64,000 nucleotides of DNA, from the NCBI GenBank assembly GCA_009869945.1, contig WIXG01000347.1, positions 1 to 64,000 of the forward strand. Direction: 5' to 3'. The DNA comes from Mesaphorura yosii (taxonomy: Eukaryota; Arthropoda; Collembola; Poduromorpha; Tullbergiidae). Shown here in pieces: positions 33,505-62,000 of this stretch (position 1 is the first letter of the stretch; every line of letters begins with the position of its first letter). A model generated the notes under the pieces. It ran no database searches. It saw only the letters and a list, made by a program, of their open reading frames with translations, and had not been told where the DNA came from. The position numbers and the translations under genes are program-made.

Positions 33505-36500
33505 ATGTCTTCTGCTGACTTTGAACACCCCATCGAAGAAGCTGCAGCAGGTGACGAAGGGGGTGAAGTTGAATATTCATATCTACCATTCGAATTCTTG
33601 GCAAACGTAAAGCAGGAGGTTGAGGAAGGGCAGGAGGAGTTCGTGCAAGGCAACTACGATAGCGAAGATCAAGGAGCGTTCAATCATGAGATAGAAATGG
33701 ATTCCTCGGTTAAGTCTGAGGTTGAAGATATTGAAGAAGATAACGAGGAAAATAATGATTGTTTCTTTGAGTCGACTTCCAAGAGTTCCAGTTCCAGTGA
33801 AATCCTAACGGATGACTCAGAAGTATTGGAAGTAATCCAGTCGCCTACTGCCGATCCAATTCCTGTGATGTTAGTGAATTAATATTTTTTTCAGCTTTTT
33901 GTTTACTCTTTTTTGTAATACTACGTCTATGTCCATATTCTGACAGACTACCTCCGGAATCAATCACAGCAATATTGGAATCCCAGGATATTGCGGATCC
34001 GAACCCAATGATTATAGGACATTTGGGAAATGCAGCGTTGCAGCAGCTAAAGCATATCATTTTGGTAATTACAACTTTGGCTCCTTGTAACTAATCAGAC
34101 ATGCAATCTTAAATGCTATTTGGTGGTATAGGTGGCTTCGCAGGTGGCCTTCCACAATAAAGCCTCTGGAATTAGGGTCCCGGACTTTATATTCGCGGAG
34201 AAGCATTTAAATAATACTCCATATACCATTATCCATGATGGTGCCGCCGCCGCTTTTGAAGAACCTGATTATGAACTGTCGTCTAGTGGTTTACCCGTAC
34301 AAGCCCAGGGACCAATCATTGATTTAGAAGCACCAGTAAAGAATCTCGAAGGCTGGCTGGAGGGACCGGAAGAATTGAAAGAACCCTCACACACGACATT
34401 GTCAGTTCAACGGATAACTTTTCATAGCTACCAAGATGAAGAAGATTTTGAAGATTCTGAAGACAGTGGCGAAGAGTCAGTTCAAAGCGACGGCGAAAAG
34501 AAAGAAAGACAAATAGAAGCGGAAGAACAAGAGGAATCCGATTCGTCTGACTTGTTAGTTCCCAAAGAAGATGATGACGATACATTCGAAAGCACGAGTA
34601 GTGCGAATACCGATGATGATAGCGGCCATGATGGCATTCATTCGCTTACACCCAGCGAATACTACGGGCAAATGAATGGGGCTGAGGAAGAGGTGCAAGA
34701 TGGGGTGGCATTGGAAAATAAGGACACCGAAACCGCCGGACAGGAGACGGAGGAAGCGCAAGGTGATGAGGAAGAAACCGAAGAAACACCGTCCTCACCC
34801 GTTGAGGCTCCTGTCGACCCCATCGTGGTCGCAATTGTTGAAAATGAAATGGAACTCTTGGCAGGGTTGGAAGATGCATTGTCGCAGATCCCACCGGACT
34901 TTGACACGATGGGTGACGAAATATCGACAACACATGACGATACTGATGAACAAGGTTCCCGTAGTACTCTCAGCGGTAGCGAAGATGAAGGTCAGGATGA
35001 GAACTTAGACCAGGACCAAGACAATGCGATGGAAGTTGAAGCTGACGCTGCCGAAGAGAACGAAGCAGATGCTATCGTACCAAATGATGGAACTCCAGAA
35101 AACACTATTGCACACACTTCCGAAGTGGGCGCACCCGTTACGTCAAATGAAGCTCGAAAAGTTCTCAGTTCTGTTGCAGCAGAGGACAATGTCGATACTG
35201 AAGAAAATGTTGCGCTTCAAAGCGATGAAGAAACTACGGACGAGGTGCTGGAGGAGGAGGTAGATATGGAAATGGAAGTAGAATCCGATGCGTCTGATGT
35301 TCCTGCAGTTGAAAACTCAGAAGCCTCTTACTCTTCTAATAACGAAGAATCAGAAGAACCTTGCGCAGAAATTGACGAGGAAATAGAAGATGATTCCAGT
35401 TTGGCGTGGGCAGACTACATGAAAGTTTTGACCGAGGAATTCATGGCTCTCGACGATGAAGACTCACCTTCTAGCGCGCAGCAGTTGTCGCAGCTGCAAG
35501 ATGCGCGTGAGGCTGAAGTGTCGGAATTTTCTCTCTTCGTGGAAGACATTGCGAAGCATGGATTCTTGCCAATGATCTCAGTTTGGTGTGATTTCTGCAA
35601 GGATTTCTTAAAATGCAAACTGAATCCCACCGTTTGCCAAGCCCACCTTAATGGAATGCTAAGTCTGTTTGAAGCAATTCTGAAAAATCGAGTATCGGAA
35701 TGCATTACTCAAAAGCAGGTAAGCTGGATAATTTTAGAAATCTCATGTCTCTTTATATCCTAATTGTCTAAATTTCTTGCAGATGAAACAAATCCTCATC
35801 GTATTAATCGAAATGGTTTACAATTCGCCGCCCTGGGACATCCATCGCCGCTTAGTTTCCATGATTGGGCTGGTGAGTTGACAATTGAGCGAAAACTGCT
35901 CCGCTGAGTCACAGATATTGAGACTGATTTTAATTGCAGGTTTTAAAAAGCACAAAAGAAGATTTGTTATTGGAAATGATAAGCTGGATGTGCTCCTTTG
36001 TGTCAGAAACTTTCGACTGGTTCGTAAATTCAGCTCCTTGCTTTGACGATTGGGATCAGAAGTGCAGAATATTCAACATTGCGCTGCTCGTAGTCAATGA
36101 GTTGGAACAACAAGGCTTGCGCTTCATACATAAGTTCAAGTGGCACAAATTCGTTGCGAATGTGATTCGTGCCTGTGATGCTATCGCTAATTTGAGGCGG
36201 CTGGCGGTTGACAAACTCGACCTGAAGGATTTGCAAGGTATCAGGGACAAGAAATCTTCCAGCACCTCTAAGCTGGATATCGCAAAATCAAAATCGGCTA
36301 AAGACTCAGACAAATCTGAGAAAGCTGACATCAAAGCTGAAATCAAACCTGTATCTGAAGCCATAGCACAAACTCAAAATAAGGCAGCCAAAGGTGACGA
36401 TGATGGCCGTCCTACAGAGGAAATTGTGGCGCCTCAAGCTCCGGAAGAAAAGCCGGAGCCTGACTCGACGTCTGCGTCTGTCACTGTGAACGAGGATCCT

Positions 36501-37160
36501 CCATCGAACGATAAGCCTTCACAGTCTTCCAATGTTATTACAGCGGCAGAAGAAGAAAACAACAGCCCTGTCACCGACTTGGTTTCTGATGATGAAGAAG
36601 AGCCCTTGGTCTTGATCCCTACTTCGCTGACGGTGCAAACAATCCTTGATTCATTGGAGAACAAGGCACTTGCCGAAAAGTTAAGGATGGATCTAAGCGA
36701 CTTAGAAACGGACACAAGCAACGAAAGGGGAACAAGTGATAAAAAACTTAATCTAGCAGATTTTCCTTTACTTGGCAGGGAGTTTGTTCATCAGGACATG
36801 GAAAATGGAATACTGGTGAGGGATTTCGAAGTTTCTTCTGGTGTCGCAGGTTTAATATTTGCTATTTATTTACAGCTTTTCTTGAAAGCATTTTTTCGGA
36901 ACTATTCTCTCCTTGTACCTGAAGCAGAGATGGCACAAGCTCAGAGATTCGCGACTTCCTATTTTGGTGACAGGGCCAACCAGCTTGTAAGGAGCTCTCA
37001 AATGCTGGAGTTAGAGTACCCAAAGGCAAAGAGGAGAAAGAACGGAGAGGTACTTAGCACATCGGCCACTCGAAATGACCGTAAGAATGATGAAGAAAGA
37101 AAGAAAGCGGTGCATAGCCTTGAAGACTGGAGTGGCCGAGCCAAGATGGGCGGACGTTAG
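33505..37160 (+). CDS. Large acidic protein, unknown function, probably nuclear
   Basis: Six exons: 33505-33869, 33947-34064, 34132-35718, 35783-35872, 35940-36815, 36876-37160. With the last 60-nt intron removed the product is 1106 aa; kept, it is 1126 aa. Introns 1-4 are 64-77 nt with good GT-AG ends and the frame holds throughout. The N-terminus is acidic with VKQE (Lys36) and VKSE (Lys70), each followed by acidic runs, as in SUMO-acceptor sites. Exon 2 and the start of exon 3 encode an ordered segment (about 122-220), then several hundred Glu/Asp/Ser-rich disordered residues. The region from about 625 to 780 is Trp/Phe/Leu-rich and helical in appearance (SVWCDFCKDFL, WDIHRRLVSMIG, FKWHKFVANVIRACDAI). 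A Lys-rich disordered stretch and a C-terminal domain with an NLS-like PKAKRRK follow. I do not recognise the family. Confidence 0.88.
36816..36875 (+). other. In-frame, stop-free 60-nt intron
   Basis: GTGAGG...TTATTTACAG gives a good donor and a very good pyrimidine-rich acceptor, with a length like the other introns of this gene. It is a multiple of three and has no stop, so reading through adds 20 residues, including a hydrophobic run (GVAGLIFAIYLQ). The added block is compositionally foreign to its surroundings, which favours an intron. Retention would give an isoform and not a frameshift. Confidence 0.7.
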
Positions 37161-37336
37161 GCTTAAGATTGTGATCTTTCTAATATTATATTTGTTAAAT
37201 CTTGGAATACAGACAGCGAGTTTTATTTGTGAGTGGTCCTTTCTTTGTCACACTGAACACTGAACGCCGTGAACTTTTGCAGATTGTGCCGTACAAATAA
37301 CAAAATTCACATCCTGTCGTAGAAAATAGAAAATCT

Positions 37337-37342
37337 TTATTT
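37337..37342 (-). terminator. Polyadenylation signal of SRP9
   Basis: AATAAA on the minus strand, about 90 nt past the SRP9 stop at 37432. The acidic-protein gene ends on the opposite strand at 37160, so the two 3' ends converge within about 180-270 nt. Confidence 0.6.
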
Positions 37343-37431
37343 CATTTCGGGAATTTGTCGCTGTACTTGCATATTCCGTATTAATTAGCACAACATTGAT
37401 AAGGCGAATAATTCATTACTGAACGCTTAAC

Positions 37432-37839
37432 TTAGTGATCCTTAGAAGCCATGTGCCGCATGAGGTTCGTAATGAACTTTTCCATTTTCTTCAGTTCTTG
37501 TGATATTTCCGTTTTATATTGGATACACTGTGAATAAGGTAAAGGCGGTTATCATTGTCATTAGCAAGCAGGATAATCACTGATCAGTACTGAAATCTGC
37601 GGAAGGTTTTACCGTGACATCATCCGTCATCTTGACTTTGAAATATCCTCCTTTGTGATTATAGCTGGTCACGTATCGGCACTAAAAACGAGTAGAACGA
37701 TGAACGAACAATTTTAGCAAATCGCGCGTTCTCTAGCGATACTCCAAATTCTCTTAGCTCAAGAACTTACCTTTTGAGGATCCTGCAAGTAAAGTCGTTC
37801 AGCAGCTTTCTCGAAGTCTTCCCATGTGGACAAGTACAT
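37432..37839 (-). CDS. SRP9: Signal recognition particle 9 kDa protein
   Basis: SRP9 pairs with SRP14 on the Alu domain of SRP RNA and mediates the pause in elongation while secretory ribosomes are targeted to the ER. Three exons (37771-37839, 37613-37681, 37432-37527), each a whole number of codons, encode 77 aa. Exon 1 gives MYLSTWEDFEKAAERLYLQD, matching human TWEEFSRAAEKLYLADP. Exon 2 gives CRYVTSYNHKGGYFKVKMTD, matching KYRHSDGNLCVKVTDD. Exon 3 gives CIQYKTEISQELKKMEKF and ends ..NLMRHMASKDH, matching the C-terminal helix ..HSQLMRLMVAKE. All junctions are GT-AG. It is slightly shorter than the human protein (86 aa), mainly at the C-terminus. The frame is open just upstream of the ATG but contains no other Met before a stop. 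It is divergent to ena and convergent with the acidic-protein gene. Confidence 0.95.
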
Positions 37840-39142
37840 TTTCTCCGAGTAAACTCCTTTCTTCGTCGAGTGAAACTAGAAAGTCTTAACCCAACTCCAA
37901 ACTGCGCTGTTTTATTTCCCGGCCCACTCACATGTCAACTTCAGACTTCAAGCTGTTTCAACTTTCTGCTTCGAAAAAGGTGATTGGTTTGCCGGCATCC
38001 ACTTCGTCTACGCTGCGTACCTCGCAGATGGCGTACGGTACAGATTAGTTTTTGGTTTGGTTTGTGTTGAGAGAAGTGAACATCTGCCGCCGCAGCAGTT
38101 GGACTGACGAAGACCCGATCTCGAGCCCGTGAACCGAGTCTGAATATTTTACTTTTGAATGTTGTTGTGGAGGAGGAAAGCGCACTTACTACTATGCGCA
38201 CGTATTATTCATCGCATCACTGGCATCACACACATTGCACTTAACTAACACGGTAGGAGGGAGTTGGTTCAACTTTTAACGCAAGGTACTGGCAATACTG
38301 CACTGGGTACCGTCGTAGAGTAGGTACATGTTTTCAGTTCTGGTGCTGCACTGGCGTGAGCGTGAGTTCGGCTGGGCTGCGAGAATCCATTCAAAGTCGA
38401 CTCAAGCGATTCTGTACCAAGAGGAACCAAAAGTTCTATCAAAGTACCATTTGTGCAGCAGCAAACCCTTTTCCACTGCTAAACTAAAAGGAAGCTACAA
38501 AAAATATACACACTCGCACTTCCCCAGACGAAAAGACCATTTGCCATTATCCAAGCAAGTGAGAACCAAGAACCAAGCTCTTCCACGGGAAGTGGTATAA
38601 GATTAGTTGATCTTAAGTATTATTAGCACAGCGTTTAGTTCTTCTGGTGCAATCAACTCCAATTATCAACTGGATCCTAATTATATAATGAGTAGGTGTT
38701 TAAAAGCGCTCAGACTTCGCTAGTGCGTCTAGTGACAAGTTCGATCATCGTGTAACTGGCGAACTTGGACTTGACTTTGTGTCTGATGCCTGATTCTGCT
38801 CAAGATAACACCAACATTAAACTAGATCAGGAGATTTGAGGATTTATCGGCTTGAGAATCAACCAAGCCCAAGACTCCATCAACTGACTGGAGAAAAGAC
38901 ACTCTCCTAAACCGCCAGCAAATCAATCGGACAAAACAAAAGACTGATGCATGGCCAATTTCCACATCTCTTCAGTGTTACGATGGATCATGTACACCTG
39001 GACGATCATTTAACCGTGAAGTGTCATTTACTGTCGTAAACATACAAGAATCGTGGACTCTGGACTTGGACTAGTACAACATTAGCAAATTAAATTCAAT
39101 AGACATTCAACTCGCAATCAGTGTGAAATACCAGCCACAACC
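37840..39142. other. Shared upstream region of SRP9 and ena, with ena 5'UTR
   Basis: This 1.3 kb separates the divergent SRP9 and ena start codons and must hold both promoters plus the ena leader. The right part runs without an obvious intron into ACAACC-ATG at 39143. A TTTAAAAG/TCAGAC pair near 38699-38715 is a weak core-promoter candidate. A 90-codon frame at 38328-38600 would be an upstream ORF if transcribed; it shows no domain. Confidence 0.5.
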
Positions 39143-56007
<16,865 letters not shown>

Positions 56008-59000
56008 ACCTTCATTGAGTGAACCAGCGAGGAGATTACAATCTTTTTGTTTACAATCGTATTCAAGAGCCGGCAATCGTCACCAGAAGTCTGGTAATTC
56101 GCATTTATTTACTTCAACGAAATACGCAGAATTTTTAAGCCAATCTTGTTCTTAGTCGACTACAGATGAAATCTTGAAAATGGACAAAAATGTTCAGGCT
56201 TAAGTCCAAGTTGTTTTTCCTAAGTTATGTAGTTAGAAGAGGAAGGGGAACCATAATTGTTGCATGACAGAATTTTCAATTACAACGATATACTACATTT
56301 GGCAACATTCGCGTTGGCCGTAGTTTGTGTGACTTCCTGTGTTCTCGCTCGCCAGACATTTTGTTATGATCTTCCAACTCCTTCTTGATGTATTAAATGT
56401 TGTCTTCAACGTGTAATATTTCCTAGATAGCTGTTGTGTAGTTTACTAATGATTCAGCATCGTAAACGTTACGGTAGTAAGCGAAACTTCAAGTTTTTGT
56501 AACTGAGACCTACATTGATCGACCAGAATTTTGTAAGCATTAGACTATTGAATTAATTGATGACTGTTTATAGACAATTGTTAAATAGCATGCAATGTTG
56601 ACAACTTCAACACCCGAGACGCAAGCGCTAAGTTTTATAATGTGGAACCGAACTTTTATTGTATCTTGTGATCTTATTTAATTAAATATATCTCTTTACG
56701 CAGGATCTTATGTTTATGTTTACTTTACTGGCTTCATTCGGTTGATGTGAAACGTGTGCATTAAAATGATTTTGTATCTATATATTGTGAATATAGACAT
56801 AAGGCTAGTGCACGCTTTAGAGTAGGGAAACAGGAACTCTGCATTAAGACATTTTCATCAGTTTTCTATAATTCTGTTCATTCTTTGTCTCTTTCTTTAA
56901 CTCGAACTCTTGAGACTTTCTTGCCAGATGCCAGTTTTAATTGGACTCCGATTTAGTGACGAGTGTCCAAGTGAGTGTGAATGTTTGACTTTACCTGAGT
57001 ACTTGCTCTTCTTCAGTCGCGAAATGAAATGAATTTTGTATTTACATAGAAAGCGGCAGAAATTGAAAAATTTGACTAAAACTAAAAATTAACTTGCTCA
57101 ATAAGTATTCATTATTCAATTATATTAATTGGTTCAGGACTTTTGTCAGCAATGCGGAGAAAGCGGACATCAACTTTTATAAAATCGCACACAGAATTGG
57201 TAGACGAACAAATCTAACTAATTTTAGAATGCTTCAATAATTATGATTGAGGAACAGAATACTACAGAAATGAGGCATGATTCCATTTGTAAAGACTTCA
57301 ATAACTTACTATTAATCTCCCCATTTCATATGAATGTTTCACTACCCCATTTGAGTAGGTTCACAGAATTTGTTGGTTTTCGCCATCGAACCAACAAAAT
57401 AGAGCTTTTTACGAAACGACCCCATCGTCACGAACTGGATTCAAACTTTTCTAAAATAAACTAGATTTTCTACTCGTTTTTTACTTTGGTTGAGCCGGGC
57501 AGGGCAAGGCATTCATTCCTTGGTGAATTGTTTTAAGCCGTCCTTAGTTTACATTCTGAATGAAGAACACAAACTCATTCTGTCGAATCAGCTTTAATCC
57601 ACTGTGTTTCCTACGTTACTTTAAGTCTTCTTCACTTTCTAGTCTTTGTTGAGTGGAACGAGTGAATCAGTGAATCAGTCGACTGCTGTCTCATTTCTGC
57701 CTCGACCTATCTGTAAATTCCAGTTCCTGCATTCAATAGAGAGAAGATTAATCTTTAAGGATGCTTCGTAGCCATCGCGTCGCATACTTAGAACTAACGA
57801 GCATTGTATTCTTATCAATAAGTCTTAAACATATGACTCTCAACTGCCAATTCTCAAATTTCCTCTCGTATTTATTCGCGTTGTACATCTTTTACATACT
57901 ATTTGTAAGTTGATAGGCGAAGCGAGTTTAGGAGTAGACGTAAATCCTAATTAGGTTCGACCGAGGCTCTTGTGTCATCTAAATGTCAAGCTAGCACTGT
58001 CAACAGTTTCGAAATGTCAAAGGTTAAGAAGCCGCAGCGCAAAAAAGCAACAGAAGCAGAAACTTCCTAGAAAAATCTCAACAATGCATAATGCAGTGAG
58101 TTAGAAATTTCGACTCAGCGCTCAGAGAAGAAAACGATTCCTCCTTGTTTACTTGCGAAACTGTTAATTATTAATAAGGCTGATGCTTCAACACTGTCTA
58201 GCGTAAGTACTGCGAGCTGCAGCAGCGAAGGAATGAAGGATTAATTAAGTACTATTACTAATAGTATCAATATTTACTACATACAAATGAATTTGTAGAA
58301 ATTCGTGTGCTATGATGAATTTATTTAATAAAATTATGAGTTTAAAATTGTCGGCGTGCCGTGTGCAAAGTCTTTCTTCATTTAATTAAAGTCGGAAGTC
58401 TCGACTTTTCTCATGTGAGACATTAAATTTAATGACTTACAACGTGCAAAATTTGTTAATTTGCAGCGGCTTTTTTCTAATTTGCTATTTTCATCCAGCA
58501 AGTTGAATTTGTACAGTAATTGGATGCTGTAAAGTTTTCTCCTAGCAAGAAGCCACATGCATGGCTGTAGAATTTAAATTTTCTTTTATTATGCAGATCT
58601 TGGAAGTGGAAATTTGCAGAAGCAAATAATCGCGATACGAATCTCGTGCCTTGTATCCACTCATTGTTTCGTTAGCGTGGTGAAATCTTGAGATCACATT
58701 CAAGAAAAGGAAGAGTGTGAAAATGAGCACTCTGCCTTCACGCTCAGGCACCGACTTTCGACTGTCGACTCCTTGCAAGGAGCCGTCCGCGTCAGACCCC
58801 GTGTGTTCCGTACGTGTTTAATGCTTAATGCGCCTCGACTAATGTGCTGCTGGTACCGAGGTGCTCCCTGCAATGCCATTCCGCGTGCTCCTGCAGCCTG
58901 TATACATAATATACTCATACATTATTCTCATTCTACTTTTTAATGTTAACGTGCCCGTGGCCCGTGCCATTGCTTGCTAGATATGCCAGCGAAGAGTCGT

Positions 59001-62000
59001 TGCGGATACCAATGTGGACAGTTTCTCCACATAAAAGGAAAATGTAAAACGGTGAGTACCAGAAAAGACTCACAGAGTTTACTTCAACTGCAAGAACAAC
59101 TGCGACCAGTCACAGTCAATGGCAGGCAAGGGCTTTCACTAGCTCGCTTTAGGCGGCGGACTTTCTCTTCTCACTACTCTGCCGTTGCCATTGCTTTCAC
59201 TTTCTTTTGTCGTAGCGCAGCGAAGCTTGTGCCTGGCTGTCTGGTGAACTCCCATGCGCTTGATATTATGCCGTGCCTTTCGATTTCATATCTCACATCC
59301 TCTCTGCTTCTGCCTCCGTATAGCATGTCTTACTTGCACTGCTACTGCGAATGCCGTCGACTTTCCTGACTCAGACCAGGCACATTACACGCGGCAGCAT
59401 AGATATATCTTTATTAAGTTTTCTCCTTCGTTTTATGTTTATACCATTGAACGCGCTGCATCATTGAAGGTTTTTTCCAACGAAAATACTTTTACTCGTT
59501 TTTACTACCCATTACTATATATATTTATATTTCTGCCGCCCGTATTTGCCTCGGCACATTTGTTCGATCTCCTTTCATCCAACTCTTTCACGATTTCTTG
59601 TGCCGCGTGCTTTGGCTTTGTCCTTTCACTCCTTTCGCCGTTCGCCTTGCCTCTTTCCCATGCATTTTCTTTCTGCAGGGCGAGGGCGAGTTTTCGCAAA
59701 CACTGCATACTCAGACTGCGACGTGCACAACAAGAAGAACAAACGAATGAGGCGCGCATGGGTTGGTGCTTTAGCTCTGGTTCTGAGTCAGGCATGTATT
59801 TTTGTTTTATGCACACAGCCACCAGCGTACAGGCAGAGGCACAGGAACACGTCGTCGTCGGACACGAGGCAGGGACGGGAAATGATACCAAAATTTTCAA
59901 GAACATACAAAACTCTGCTCCGCGCTGGTTTTTCATGTAGATGTGGAAAATATCACGGAGACCATCGTCTTAACTTTCTCCCATCTGTTGTATTCCTGCT
60001 CGTGTGGCCGAGAAGAGAATTTCGCGGCTTTCATCTTCAACTTGTTCTCTCACCTCTTCCTTCCTCTTTTACTGCGACCGACTCGTGCTGGTCCCAGTCT
60101 TTGGTTTTTACTACGCGAGTCATCGTAAAGTAGCTCAGCGCATTTTTATTTCTCCTTCATCCTTCCTTCGCATCCTTTCATCCTGCCGTGCTCGTGCTCG
60201 TGTCTGCTTGTGCCGTGCCGTGCTGCGTGTGAATGCGAATCAGTGCATCACTTTGGGTAAATACGTTGTTTGTAAATACCACTTTGTGGAAAGCTCGGCC
60301 GTCTTACAACACTTTCCCGAGAAATCTCTCTCCAAAGGTTAATTGTACATGGACAGGCGACCAGAACACGAATTTGAACACAGAACACGCGTAAGCTGTG
60401 ACTTTCTAAATTGGCTTTTAAAACCACATTGTGCAAAGTAGCAAAGTGTGTTGCGTCGTGATTTCTTGAAACTCGTCTGCCAGTGCTTGTGTCTTTTGTA
60501 CTCGACAACTTCGGTTTCAGCTGGCCTGAATTCACTTCAACTTTGAACTTGCCTCAGCTACCACAAATAGAATTTGCTCATCACTTTGCATCGAATCTCC
60601 ATTCATCGTGCTTTGTCCTCAATAACTCATTGTTGTGTTCTGAAGAATTAACATCTCATTAACATTTCGCATTTTGCCGTGTCGTCCTACGAATTGCTCA
60701 TTGTGATACGACATTCCTTCATCAGAAGACATTAATCCCAACTCCAACTTCAACGTGAATTGAAAACTTTTCACATTCATCATATCAAAAGACACAGACG
60801 CGGTCCTCGCCCTTGCCTTTCACCTTTCTTCAATAATCGCCTAATCGCATTTGGCATTTCCCACCTGACAACTATTATTTATATCCCAAGTTTGATTACA
60901 TATTTGCTCGGGCGAACGTGAATCCGAACTGAGCACATGTGTCAACTCGCATCTGCACCTGGGAGAAAGCGAACGCGTCACGCGTGCAGTGCAGCAACAG
61001 AAGACAAAAAACGGCAACTGAAAAGTTTGTTGTCTCCTTCCGCATCCTTTTGGGATGGGTGGTTCACAATTTCAAATAAATCTTCCAGTCACACGGCGAG
61101 CGTAAACGCTGGAAAACTCATGTCTCGTGAGCAATGTAAAGTGAGCGCATGCCTGGCGTACGGTAAGTGAGGTTTCCGTTCCATTGCTCGTAATATCTCG
61201 TGGTTATGATATTTTGGTTCACCAAGTCGCAAGTACCATTTGCCATGCGAGTGAAATGCCATCCGGAGGCTGCTGCCAGTTTGGATTTCGGCTTCCAAAA
61301 CGTTTGGTTCTCAAAGTGGAGATGGCAGGTTATGCTTTTCGGTGCGAGAGAAAGTTTGTGCAAGTGAAATGAGTTCAGCCGTTTCTGACGATGAGCGACG
61401 CTCAGTGTCTCAACACTAGGCGCTGAGCTTGCAGCAAGAATTCGACTTTTTAAGATCTCAAGTGTAGAACAAGGATTGCACGCCCTTGAATACGCCTCGC
61501 CTTAATTTCATGCATCGCCTAACAACTTTAAAAATTAGTGAACTTAGTCGTTACTACTTCTGCCTCTTCTCCTGCCCGCCCACGAGCAGCACTGATCACT
61601 GTGCACCAATGAACAGAGCTGAACCAAAATCTTAGTTTACAAGTTTATACGGCGCTTGTTTGCTGGAAGCTGTAATTATCATGCAGCAGCTGTACGAAAG
61701 CGGTAATTAATTTCTAGCCGTCAAGATTTTATGGCGTAGTATTGAGAAAGTGCATTCTGCACCGGCACCGCGGTTTTGCTGGAGAAAGAAAGTTTGGCTG
61801 ATTCATCGCAAGTCGCATTTTGCGTCGTACATCCACTCACGTGAGAGAAAGTTGGAATCGAATAAAACGGCACAAGCACAATGGAAATCACCAATGGAAG
61901 AAGAAATCCGATTTGCCATTTGCCTTCGCCGTTTTACTGCATTAGGTTATTTGTATCCATTCCATAATACTTAAGCCCTAAGCTCCTTTCTTGCTCTTTC

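Noticed and set aside
34316-35263. Several frames of 65-110 codons on both strands
   Set aside because: Shadows of the acidic-protein exon, whose GA-rich codons leave the other frames open.
57950-57970. GGTTCGACC resembling a tRNA T-loop
   Set aside because: No stems, anticodon arm or acceptor pairing around it. No tRNA was found anywhere in the window.
58974-59369. 131-codon plus-strand frame
   Set aside because: Same compositional tract. No domain, no promoter, no splice pattern.
59254-59940. 228-codon plus-strand open frame
   Set aside because: It lies in pyrimidine-rich DNA that lacks stops by composition. The protein is a Phe/Ser/Cys-rich jumble without domains, and it overlaps a 195-codon plus frame and a 143-codon minus frame.
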